A DNA stretch of 40,123 nt, taken from the NCBI GenBank assembly GCA_937901525.1, contig CALDHX010000020.1:1-40123 (forward strand), read 5' to 3'. Source of the DNA: an uncultured Bacteroidales bacterium. Its GTDB lineage: Bacteria; Bacteroidota; Bacteroidia; Bacteroidales; P3. The position numbers were made by a program, and so were the translations under genes. A model generated the notes under the pieces. The model saw only the letters and a program-made list of their open reading frames with translations. It was not told the origin of the DNA and ran no database searches. Positions 6,720-13,384 of the stretch are shown here, piece after piece (the first letter of the stretch is position 1; each line of letters starts with the position of its first letter).

Positions 6720-7699
6720 ATTCTTTCTATTAGTTTGTTTATATCTATGTTTTTACTGCATTGAAAGGTGTTGTTTTTACATTTTTTTGCTCCGTGTAGG
6801 CCACATGGTTTGCATTTTGGTGTTGGGGTGGCTTCTACTACTAAGGAATCTTCGCTTAGGGGTGTGAATCCGAAGCTTGTGCTTGTGGAACAAAAGACTG
6901 CTGTTACGGGTGCATTGACCGAAGTACAGAGATGCAGAGGTGCAGAGTCGTTTGTGAAGTTCATTTTGGCATCTCGCATTAGGGCTGCTGATTGTAAAAG
7001 AGTTAATTTGCCCGATAGGTTAAAGGTATTGGTGTGTTTTGTGTGGAGTTTTATGTATTGACATAAGTCTTCATCTTGTGGAGAGCCTAAGAGGTAGAGT
7101 GGACTTTCTTCTGGCAAGTGATTGGTTAGTTCTATCCATTTTTCTTTTTCTAAGGTCTTGGTTGGCCATAGTGATGCAGGACTTAGGGTGTAGTAATTGC
7201 CTTGTTTATATATGCTTGTTTTGGCATAGTCTTCTTTTGTGGGATAAAGTGTTGGGCGTGGTGCTGTTTTACACCAATAGCCTTCAAGTAGGGATATGTT
7301 TCTATCTACTTCGTGTACGCCTTCTTCTATTTTGTGTTCTACTCTATGGGTAAAGAATATGGATAGTGGGTTTTTCTTGAAGCCTATGCGTTTTTTTGCT
7401 CCTGAGTATAGGGTTACAAGACCTGAGGAAAAGAATCGTTGTATGCAAAAGACTACATCGTATTTTTCTTTTCTTATTCTATCGCATAAATCCCATAGTC
7501 TTAGATATTTTTTGTCTTTTTTATTCCATATCCATAGGTTATTAATGAAAGGGTGTCCATAAAATAGGGCTTGATTGCCGTCTTTTATCATTAAATCTAT
7601 TTGTGAGGAAGGGAATTTGTGGTGTAGTTTTTCTAAGAGTGAGCTTGCAAGAATCACATCGCCTATGGAAGCTGTTTGTATTACTAATATTTTTTCCAT
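6716..7699 (-). CDS. Glycosyltransferase family 9 (heptosyltransferase-like)
   Basis: A 327-residue member of the ADP-heptose:LPS heptosyltransferase family. Visible hallmarks are IQTASIGDVILASSLLEKL at the N-terminus, TNDSAPLHLCTSVNAP (donor-site loop near residue 250) and a cysteine-rich tail CKPCGLHGAKKC...C seen in many family members. The reaction is addition of a heptose or related sugar to the LPS inner core at the inner membrane. It is followed, with a 4-bp overlap, by the secreted N-glycanase. A hairpin terminator lies directly upstream of its start, and I see no good promoter between, so expression may depend on read-through from ilvE or an unrecognised promoter. The exact sugar cannot be told. 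Confidence 0.88.
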   Translation of the reverse strand: MEKILVIQTASIGDVILASSLLEKLHHKFPSSQIDLMIKDGNQALFYGHPFINNLWIWNKKDKKYLRLWDLCDRIRKEKYDVVFCIQRFFSSGLVTLYSGAKKRIGFKKNPLSIFFTHRVEHKIEEGVHEVDRNISLLEGYWCKTAPRPTLYPTKEDYAKTSIYKQGNYYTLSPASLWPTKTLEKEKWIELTNHLPEESPLYLLGSPQDEDLCQYIKLHTKHTNTFNLSGKLTLLQSAALMRDAKMNFTNDSAPLHLCTSVNAPVTAVFCSTSTSFGFTPLSEDSLVVEATPTPKCKPCGLHGAKKCKNNTFQCSKNIDINKLIERI

Positions 7700-7705
7700 A
7701 TTGTT

Positions 7706-7745
7706 TTAAAAATAAAGCCGCCCAATGTATTAATCGAACGGCTTT
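7706..7745 (-). terminator. Terminator after ilvE (minus strand)
   Basis: AAAGCCG (7714-7720) pairs with CGGCTTT (7739-7745) around an 18-nt loop. Read on the minus strand the stem is followed by TTTATTTTT. It separates the aminotransferase from the GT9-glycanase pair. Confidence 0.6.
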
Positions 7746-7770
7746 GGTGAAAATTTTAACAATTCTAATG

Positions 7771-8784
7771 TTATTCTACTACTAAATTCCAGTTGTGAGT
7801 ATCTTCTACTTCTCCTTCTTGAATTCCTTTTAGTTGTTTGTATAGTTTTGTACAGATTGGACCTGCTTCTGTACCATAATCATATACTTTTCCTGTTTCT
7901 CTATCTACTATTTTTCCAATTGGAGAGATAACTGCTGCTGTTCCGCATGCTGCTACTTCTTCAAATGTTGATAATTCATCAATAGAGATTTGTCTTTGTT
8001 CTACTTTCAATCCCATGTCTTCTGCTAATTGACGTAATGACATATTTGTGATTGAAGGAAGTATAGATGATGATTTTGGAGTGCAGTATGTGTTGTCTTT
8101 TATTCCAAAGAAGTTTGCTGCTCCTGCTTCATCTATGTATTTCTTTTCTTTTGCATCAAGATAAAGCACGTTTGAGAATCCTTCATCGTGAGCTCTTTGA
8201 CCTGATTGTAAAGATGCTGCGTAGTTTCCTCCTACTTTTAATGTTCCTGTTCCAAGTGGAGCTGCACGGTCTGCATCTTTTACAATTTGTATTTGAACTG
8301 GTTTGAAGCCTTCTTTGAAATATGGTCCTACAGGGCCTGCAAATACTACAAATAGATATTCATTTGCTGGTTTTACTCCAACTTGTGCTCCTGTTCCTAT
8401 CAATAATGGACGTAAATACAATGATGCTCCGCTTCCTGCTGGTGGAACGAATCTTTCATTTCTCTTTACTACTTCTATACAAGCTTTTACAAATAATTCT
8501 TCTGGAACTGGTGCCATCATAACGCCTTCTGCTGAACGTATTAAACGTTTTGCATTTTCGTATGGACGGAACAAACGGATTTTTCCATCAACTCCTCTGA
8601 ATGCTTTCATTCCTTCAAAAGCTTCTTGTCCATAATGCAAGCAAGTTGCTGCCATGTGCATTGTGATTTCTTCTGAATCAGTAACTTCTAATTCACCCCA
8701 TTTTCCATCTCTGTAATAACAACGTACGTTGTAGTCTGTTTTGAAGTAACCAAATGGTAGGTTTTTCCAATCTATGTTTTGCAT
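7771..8784 (-). CDS. ilvE: Branched-chain amino acid aminotransferase
   Basis: A 337-residue fold-type IV PLP enzyme that interconverts valine, leucine and isoleucine with their 2-oxo acids. Seen: the PLP lysine K183 in GTGTLKVGGNYAASL, IDEAGAANFFGI (217-228), LYLRPLLIGTGAQVGV (122-137) and CGTAAVISPIG (280-290). This is the long BCAT II-type form common in Bacteroidetes. It is transcribed alone or with the thioesterase 65 bp upstream, and is closed by the terminator at 7714-7745. Confidence 0.95.
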   Translation of the reverse strand: MQNIDWKNLPFGYFKTDYNVRCYYRDGKWGELEVTDSEEITMHMAATCLHYGQEAFEGMKAFRGVDGKIRLFRPYENAKRLIRSAEGVMMAPVPEELFVKACIEVVKRNERFVPPAGSGASLYLRPLLIGTGAQVGVKPANEYLFVVFAGPVGPYFKEGFKPVQIQIVKDADRAAPLGTGTLKVGGNYAASLQSGQRAHDEGFSNVLYLDAKEKKYIDEAGAANFFGIKDNTYCTPKSSSILPSITNMSLRQLAEDMGLKVEQRQISIDELSTFEEVAACGTAAVISPIGKIVDRETGKVYDYGTEAGPICTKLYKQLKGIQEGEVEDTHNWNLVVE

Positions 8785-8821
8785 ATCTATATTTTTTTTA
8801 TGTTTTTATTTATATTTTCGG

Positions 8822-8829
8822 CAAAAGTA
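8822..8829 (-). promoter_or_regulatory. Likely -7 element upstream of ilvE
   Basis: On the minus strand TACTTTTG (8829 to 8822) fits TAnnTTTG and lies 37 nt from the ilvE start. No clear TTTG is found at the expected -33 position, so the promoter is weak or co-transcription from the thioesterase dominates. Confidence 0.4.
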
Positions 8830-8849
8830 ATCATTTATTTTTAATTGAC

Positions 8850-9284
8850 CTATTCTATTGATTCAAATTTTAAGAATTTATCCTTAAATTCTTGTGGTAT
8901 TGAAGCAGAAGAATGGGTTTTTTGATTATATCCTGCAAGTATCGTCTTACATGTACCTTTTATTTGACCTTTACTTGTAATTATTCTTTGGTGCATGGTC
9001 ATTGATTTATTGCCAAATCCAACAAGTTTCGTATCTACATATATTTCTTCTCCTTGTAAGATTGGGTGAAAGAAGTTATTTTCTGTGTTTACTATCACAA
9101 CCAAAACTTCATTCCAACCAAAATGACCTCCATTCACCTTTTCAAAATAGTTTATCCTACCTAAATCATAGTATTGAGCTTGATAACTATTGTTCACATG
9201 GTTTAAAGCATCTAAATCGCTGAATCTTATCTGTATTGGCAGACGAAATTTATATGTATCGTTCTCTGGTCTTATTATATCCAT
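8850..9284 (-). CDS. Hot-dog fold acyl-CoA thioesterase
   Basis: A 144-residue 4-hydroxybenzoyl-CoA thioesterase-like protein. The active-site loop IRFSDLDALNHVNNS (19-33) and the helix QAQYYDLGRINYF are typical, as is the YbgC/FcbC length. It should hydrolyse an acyl-CoA thioester in the cytoplasm; the substrate is not evident. Its promoter at 9299-9328 is face to face with that of ribF, so the two genes diverge from a shared 72-bp region. Confidence 0.85.
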   Translation of the reverse strand: MDIIRPENDTYKFRLPIQIRFSDLDALNHVNNSYQAQYYDLGRINYFEKVNGGHFGWNEVLVVIVNTENNFFHPILQGEEIYVDTKLVGFGNKSMTMHQRIITSKGQIKGTCKTILAGYNQKTHSSASIPQEFKDKFLKFESIE

Positions 9285-9294
9285 TGTTATTTTT

Positions 9295-9328
9295 TTTGCA
9301 AAGATAGTTTTTTTTGTACTTTTGCAAA
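9295..9328. promoter_or_regulatory. Symmetric divergent promoter (thioesterase / ribF)
   Basis: The 8-bp palindrome TTTGCAAA occurs at 9295-9302 and 9321-9328. Rightward: TTTG 9295-9298, 18 nt, TACTTTTG 9317-9324. Leftward: TTTG (9328 to 9325), 18 nt, TATCTTTG (9306 to 9299). Each palindrome thus supplies the -33 box of one promoter and the end of the -7 box of the other. Confidence 0.75.
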
Positions 9329-9355
9329 CTCATTTAGCTAATAAATTATTGTATT

Positions 9356-10285
9356 TTGGAAATATTAAACTTTGAGGATTTAAAGACTTTTAACCAAAGA
9401 ACCGTTCTTTCAATAGGAATGTTCGATGGGGTACATCGTGGACATTTATCACTTCTTGAAGAATTAAAACAAGAGGCTAAACGTCTTGATTGTTGCTCTA
9501 TGGTGATAAGTTTTGACAAACACCCAAGACAAGTAATAAGCAATAATGAGAACGAAGTAAGCATATTACAAAGTCAAGAAGAACGCTGGCAAAAACTATC
9601 GGAAAGTGGAGTGGATTATCTTTTAATTCTTCACTTCACAAAACAAATGGCAATGTTAGAAGCATCGGATTTCTTAGATTTAATCTTAAATCACATTCAA
9701 CCTCTTTCTATCTTGCTTGGATATGACAATCGTTTTGGAAGAAAAGACTCTAATCAATTTGATGAATTACTCGAAAAAGGCAATTATAAAAACATAGAAA
9801 TAAAACGAACACAAGCTTGCATTTGGCATAAAGAAAAACAAATAAGTTCTACCCAAATAAGAAAAGCACTATTGAATGGAGAAATCTCTCTTGCAAATCA
9901 AATGTTAGGATACTCCTACTCTCTATCAGGAAAGGTAGTTGATGGATACAAAATAGGAAGAACCTTAGGATTCCCTACTGCTAACATAGAAATTTCAAAC
10001 AATAAACTCCTACCAAAACAAGGTGTTTATGCAGTTAAATGCAAGATAGGAGAAGAAAACCTAAAAGCAGTTTTATCAATAGGCGAAAGAGAAACCTTTA
10101 ACTTCAAAGGCTTATGTATAGAGGCACATATATTTGACTTTAACAAACAAATATATTCTCAAACAATAGAAATAGAATTCATAGAAAAGATTAGAGATCA
10201 AAAGAAATTTGCAACAATAGAGGAGTTGAAAGAAGAAATAAAAAGAGATTGTGAGTATGCAAAAAATATTTTGTTTTCTGTTTAA
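9356..10285 (+). CDS. ribF: Bifunctional riboflavin kinase / FAD synthetase
   Basis: A 309-residue enzyme that phosphorylates riboflavin to FMN and adenylates FMN to FAD. The N-terminal nucleotidyltransferase has GMFDGVHRGH (21-30), FDKHP (53-57) and SSTQIRKALLNGEI (164-177); the C-terminal kinase has VVDGYKIGRTLGFPTANI (194-211). The usual NIGxRPTF stretch reads SIGERETF here, with a Glu in place of Pro. The start is odd: no ATG occurs between the in-frame stop at 9335-9337 and the FDGVH motif, so TTG at 9356 (or ATT at 9353) must be used; MEILNFEDL then matches the family N-terminus. It lies 31 nt past the -7 box. The downstream LRR gene overlaps its end by 29 bp. Confidence 0.93.
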   Translation: MEILNFEDLKTFNQRTVLSIGMFDGVHRGHLSLLEELKQEAKRLDCCSMVISFDKHPRQVISNNENEVSILQSQEERWQKLSESGVDYLLILHFTKQMAMLEASDFLDLILNHIQPLSILLGYDNRFGRKDSNQFDELLEKGNYKNIEIKRTQACIWHKEKQISSTQIRKALLNGEISLANQMLGYSYSLSGKVVDGYKIGRTLGFPTANIEISNNKLLPKQGVYAVKCKIGEENLKAVLSIGERETFNFKGLCIEAHIFDFNKQIYSQTIEIEFIEKIRDQKKFATIEELKEEIKRDCEYAKNILFSV

Positions 10286-10751
10286 TATTTTATTGATTTT
10301 TGAAATTTTTTCGCAGGATTTTTCAAAAAAATCTTTGAAAAATTTAGAAAAATCAAAGGATTCTGTGGAGTGTATCATACTAAAAAACCAAAACCTCAAA
10401 GAAATTCCAAGCGAAATATACTCCTATAAGAACCTAAAAAAATTAATTTTAAGCAGAAATAAAATAAAACACATACCCGATTCGTTATCAACTTTACGCA
10501 ACCTACATTACTTGGATTTATCCTCTAACTACATAGACTCACTACCCCCTTCCCTATCAGAACTTGCATTAGACACTCTTATAATGTGGGACAACCCTAT
10601 CTACACTCTACCAAAAGAGTTTGAGAAATGGGACTTGAAATATCTCGACCTAAGAGCGATACAAATGAACAAAGAAGAACAAAAATATATAAAATCACTT
10701 TTCCCAAAAGCAAGAGTAAGAATGGATCACCCTTGCAATTGTGGACGGTAA
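10257..10751 (+). CDS. Secreted leucine-rich repeat protein
   Basis: A 164-residue protein from ATG 10257 (a GTG two codons earlier is less likely). An N-terminal signal peptide (MQKIFCFLFNILLIFEIFSQ) is followed by about four or five LRR units of about 23 residues: LKEIPSEIYSYKNLKKLILS, IKHIPDSLSTLRNLHYLDLS, IDSLPPSLSELALDTLIMW, IYTLPKEFEKWDLKYLDLR. A Cys pair ends it (CNCGR). Such domains bind proteins. The gene starts inside ribF (29-bp overlap) and the omega-amidase follows 20 bp later, so the three are probably one transcript. No specific partner can be inferred. Confidence 0.8.
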   Translation: MQKIFCFLFNILLIFEIFSQDFSKKSLKNLEKSKDSVECIILKNQNLKEIPSEIYSYKNLKKLILSRNKIKHIPDSLSTLRNLHYLDLSSNYIDSLPPSLSELALDTLIMWDNPIYTLPKEFEKWDLKYLDLRAIQMNKEEQKYIKSLFPKARVRMDHPCNCGR

Positions 10752-10771
10752 ATTTTAAAGAAAGAAAGTAT

Positions 10772-11536
10772 ATGAAAATAGCAATATATCAAGCAGACAC
10801 AAAAGACAACCAGCCTCAGCAGAACATTGAACGCTACAAACAGGCTTTGGAACATTTAGAGAAAGACACCGATTTATTAATCTTTCCAGAAATGTACACA
10901 ACAGGCTTTACAATCGACACAAACTTTGCAGAAGATATGCAAGGAGAAAGTTTGGAGTTTTTAAAACAAATAGCAAAAGAAAAAGACATAGCAGTAGATG
11001 CAAGCATATTGATTAAAGAAGGAGAAAACTATCTAAACAGACAATTCTTTGTTACAAAGGATAGCGTTTCCTATTATGACAAAGCACACCTATTCTGTCT
11101 TTCAAAAGAACCAAAAGTTGTTAGCAGAGGAAACAAGCCTTTAATAGTAGAATACAAAGGTTGGAGAATCAAACTTCTTACTTGTTACGACTTACGCTTT
11201 CCACAATGGGCAAGAAACAACTTTTCGCAAGAGAAAGGATATGACTATGATGTGTTGATATACGTAGCAAGTTGGGCAGATGACAGAATCTCTCATTGGG
11301 AAATGCTTTTACCAGCAAGAGCAATAGAGAATCAAGCCTACGTCTTAGGTTCAAATCGCATAGGCATAGACAAGAAAGGCTATACCTATAAAGGAGCATC
11401 AATAGTGATAAACTATCAAGGCGATACAATAGTAAGAGCAAAAGACAACAGCGAAGAAATTATCTATGCAACCCTTGATAAAGACACATTAAACGAATAT
11501 CGCAAGAAATTCCCTGTTGCATTAGATTGGGATTAA
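10772..11536 (+). CDS. Nitrilase-family omega-amidase
   Basis: A 254-residue carbon-nitrogen hydrolase with a complete Glu-Lys-Cys triad: E40 in FPEMYTTGF, K104 in YDKAHLF, C138 in LLTCYDLRFP. It closely resembles the YafV/NIT2 type that deamidates 2-oxoglutaramate or 2-oxosuccinamate, clearing by-products of glutamine and asparagine transamination. I chose ATG 10772 (MKIAIYQADT), after an A-rich leader; a longer open frame from 10628 only shadows the LRR gene. Last gene of the ribF transcript; the sequence after its stop is half of a terminator (11543-11573). Confidence 0.9.
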   Translation: MKIAIYQADTKDNQPQQNIERYKQALEHLEKDTDLLIFPEMYTTGFTIDTNFAEDMQGESLEFLKQIAKEKDIAVDASILIKEGENYLNRQFFVTKDSVSYYDKAHLFCLSKEPKVVSRGNKPLIVEYKGWRIKLLTCYDLRFPQWARNNFSQEKGYDYDVLIYVASWADDRISHWEMLLPARAIENQAYVLGSNRIGIDKKGYTYKGASIVINYQGDTIVRAKDNSEEIIYATLDKDTLNEYRKKFPVALDWD

Positions 11537-11542
11537 AGAATA

Positions 11543-11573
11543 AATAAAGAAAAATTCAAAAGGCGGTTGAGAG
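11543..11573 (+). repeat. Left half of a duplicated terminator (31-bp direct repeat)
   Basis: The 31 bp at 11543-11573 recur perfectly at 12285-12315. At the second site they form the ascending arm of a full terminator; here the descending arm is missing and is replaced by an AT-rich hairpin and a lipoprotein gene. The second copy contains the stop codon of that lipoprotein gene. Confidence 0.85.
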
Positions 11574-11575
11574 CT

Positions 11576-11653
11576 TATAAGCTATAAAACTTATATTTTG
11601 AAATTATAATCTAAATTACTTATAATTTACTTATATAAGTTTTATAGCTTATA
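11576..11653. repeat. Long AT-rich nested inverted repeat
   Basis: Outer arms 11576-11596 and 11633-11653 are perfectly complementary over 21 bp. A second perfect 9-bp stem, AAATTATAA (11601-11609) with TTATAATTT (11620-11628), nests inside, leaving a 4x4 internal loop and a 10-nt apical loop. There is no coding potential. The right arm ends two bases before the -33 box of the next gene. It could be a transcription stop, a protein-binding cruciform or a miniature mobile-element remnant; I see no clear target-site duplication. Confidence 0.8.
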
Positions 11654-11655
11654 TT

Positions 11656-11686
11656 TTTGGTAGTTTAAAATATATTATTAAATTTG
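11656..11686 (+). promoter_or_regulatory. Promoter of lipoprotein gene
   Basis: TTTG (11656-11659), 19 nt, TAAATTTG (11679-11686): a full match to the Bacteroides promoter consensus, 33 nt before the ATG. Confidence 0.65.
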
Positions 11687-11719
11687 CGACCTAAATAACA
11701 ACCTATAAAATTAAATGAT

Positions 11720-12289
11720 ATGAAAAAAAAATTCAACAAAGTTTTATTGTTAAGTACAATTGCTTCTAAAATTTTTAAAAGAAAATCGTTAGGGTTGATT
11801 GCTATTGCAATTATGTTATTTTTAACATCATGTGATCCTTTTAAAGACTTGGTTCCTACTTTAATTATAAAAAATAATTCAAGTCAAGAAATAGTTTTGA
11901 ATTATGTTTCAAGAGGAGATTATTATAGTCAATATCCAGATGCAACTCTGTCAAATTCTACTACAATTAATCTTAAACCACAAGAAACCTTTTGCTTAGA
12001 AGAAGGAGAACTTTTAGAAGGACCGGAGAGGGAAGAGTTTTTGCAAAAAGATTTTGAACATCTAATAACTCAACTAATAAAGCAAGATACTTTGGTTGTA
12101 AAGAAAAATAGTGAACAAGAAGAAATTCTTAGAATTTGGACAAGGAATTTTAATACTTCTTCAACAGATAAGGAATTTTTTCGTTTGAGTGATTGGAAAT
12201 TTAAAAGTGAATCCGGATATGTTACTGAACATCGAAGGAATGATCTTTATATCTTCGAGATAGAAGATAGTGATTTTATTTCTGAATAA
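11720..12289 (+). CDS. Predicted lipoprotein, unknown function
   Basis: A 189-residue protein with a hydrophobic N-terminus and lipobox LFLTSC (lipidated C38), so it should be anchored in the envelope. The region before the lipobox is unusually long and basic (MKKKFNKVLL...IFKRKSLG). The mature part (about 150 residues) is acidic and begins PTLIIKNNSSQEIVLNYVS, resembling a beta-strand edge; I do not recognise the family. It is monocistronic, with its own promoter and terminator, and sits between two copies of a 31-bp repeat, so it may be a recent insertion after the omega-amidase gene. Confidence 0.75.
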   Translation: MKKKFNKVLLLSTIASKIFKRKSLGLIAIAIMLFLTSCDPFKDLVPTLIIKNNSSQEIVLNYVSRGDYYSQYPDATLSNSTTINLKPQETFCLEEGELLEGPEREEFLQKDFEHLITQLIKQDTLVVKKNSEQEEILRIWTRNFNTSSTDKEFFRLSDWKFKSESGYVTEHRRNDLYIFEIEDSDFISE

Positions 12290-12299
12290 AGAAAAATTC

Positions 12300-12331
12300 A
12301 AAAGGCGGTTGAGAGAATCAATCGCCTTTTT
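12300..12331 (+). terminator. Intrinsic terminator after lipoprotein gene
   Basis: AAAAGGCGGTTGA (12300-12312) pairs with TCAATCGCCTTTT (12318-12330) around GAGAA, with one G-T wobble, and a T-run follows. Its left arm is the second copy of the 31-bp repeat. Confidence 0.85.
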
Positions 12332-12350
12332 AAACAAAATTCATAAATTA

Positions 12351-12382
12351 TTGAATAAATACGCAAAAAAACACTATATTTG
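12351..12382 (+). promoter_or_regulatory. Promoter of YD-repeat-like gene
   Basis: TTG (12351-12353), 21 nt, TATATTTG (12375-12382), 18 nt before the ATG at 12401. The TTG inside the -7 box opens a longer frame that is not the real start. Confidence 0.55.
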
Positions 12383-12400
12383 CAAAAATTTATTGATTTT

Positions 12401-13384
12401 ATGAAGAGACTTTTTATTTGTTTTATAGCTTTATTTGCAGGTTTGACTGCGTTTTCTCAGGATATTCCTAATATGGCAAAGGATTATGATTTGTCGGGAT
12501 ACCCTTCTTCTGTTCGTTATATGAAGTTTGAGTCTGACTCTGCTTTGAAATCTCAACGCACAAGCTTTATTGATGATTATCAACTAACTTTTAATAACAT
12601 TAGACAATTGACCGAAAGGGTTAATTACATTGATGGTAAAAAGGATAGATTCATTGAGTACTCTTATGATAACAATAAACAATTGGTTAAAAAGACTTTA
12701 ATGGAGGCTAATAATAAGATTGTTGCTGTTACTACATACGAGTATAATTATCTTGGTCGTTTGGCAAAAGCTGTTGAAATAGAATATCCTCAAAGTCGTG
12801 GTGGTGCAAATACTATTATGAGAACTGAGGAGTTTTTCTATAATAAAAAGGGTCTTTTAAGCAAATATACTTTGGATTCTCAAAATGAAAGAGAAAATAA
12901 AGTTGTGGAATATTTCTATGGTCCACAAGATAGTTTGATTCACACTATTTCTACCTTTGAATTTACAAAGAATGTGGATAAGGTTACTATAAAGCGTGAT
13001 TACAAACACGATATGATTGAAAAAATTACGGTAAGAAACGATAAGCAAACTCGTAGAGAAACCTTTGAACGCAACGATAAGGGTTTGGTTGTAAAGAAAG
13101 AGGTTTTTAATGCGAAGGATAAAAAACTTCTTACTTATACATACGAATATGATGTGCATAATTATATGACTTCGGAGATAGCTGTTAATGATAGAGGCGT
13201 GAGAACAATTGAGTATTATTATCAATATGAAAAGGATAAATACTTCAATTGGACTAAGCGTATTACTTTTGATTCTTGGACAGAGAAATACACCGAAATC
13301 CGTAAGATAGATTACTTAGAAAAAGAATATTGGTATGAGGATTTAAAGGACGCTGATACTAAGAGAGTAATTCGCGAGAATTAG
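12401..13384 (+). CDS. Secreted YD-repeat-like protein
   Basis: A 327-residue exported protein with signal peptide MKRLFICFIALFAGLTAFSQ. The rest is a run of strand-turn-strand units with aromatic and acidic landmarks: FIEYSYDNNKQLVKKTL, TTYEYNYLGRLAKAVEI, EEFFYNKKGLLSKYTL, ETFERNDKGLVVKKEV, YTYEYDVHNYMTSEI. This pattern resembles the YD/RHS-like repeats seen in Bacteroidetes surface proteins, though it is far shorter than true RHS toxins and has no toxin domain. Its last 26 bp overlap the end of recN on the opposite strand, and no terminator separates them. The function is unknown. Confidence 0.7.
   Translation: MKRLFICFIALFAGLTAFSQDIPNMAKDYDLSGYPSSVRYMKFESDSALKSQRTSFIDDYQLTFNNIRQLTERVNYIDGKKDRFIEYSYDNNKQLVKKTLMEANNKIVAVTTYEYNYLGRLAKAVEIEYPQSRGGANTIMRTEEFFYNKKGLLSKYTLDSQNERENKVVEYFYGPQDSLIHTISTFEFTKNVDKVTIKRDYKHDMIEKITVRNDKQTRRETFERNDKGLVVKKEVFNAKDKKLLTYTYEYDVHNYMTSEIAVNDRGVRTIEYYYQYEKDKYFNWTKRITFDSWTEKYTEIRKIDYLEKEYWYEDLKDADTKRVIREN

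Noticed and set aside
6515..7562. Several plus-strand open frames opposite the glycanase and GT9 genes
   Set aside because: They are caused by the A/C-rich minus-strand codons; their translations are low-complexity Leu/Phe/Val/Cys runs with no family motifs.
8067..8635. Plus-strand open frames opposite ilvE
   Set aside because: The minus-strand frame is an unambiguous aminotransferase; the opposite frames have no recognisable domain, promoter or leader.
10628..10771. Long N-terminal extension of the omega-amidase
   Set aside because: It overlaps the LRR gene in another frame and adds no family-like sequence; MKIAIYQAD at 10772 fits the family start.
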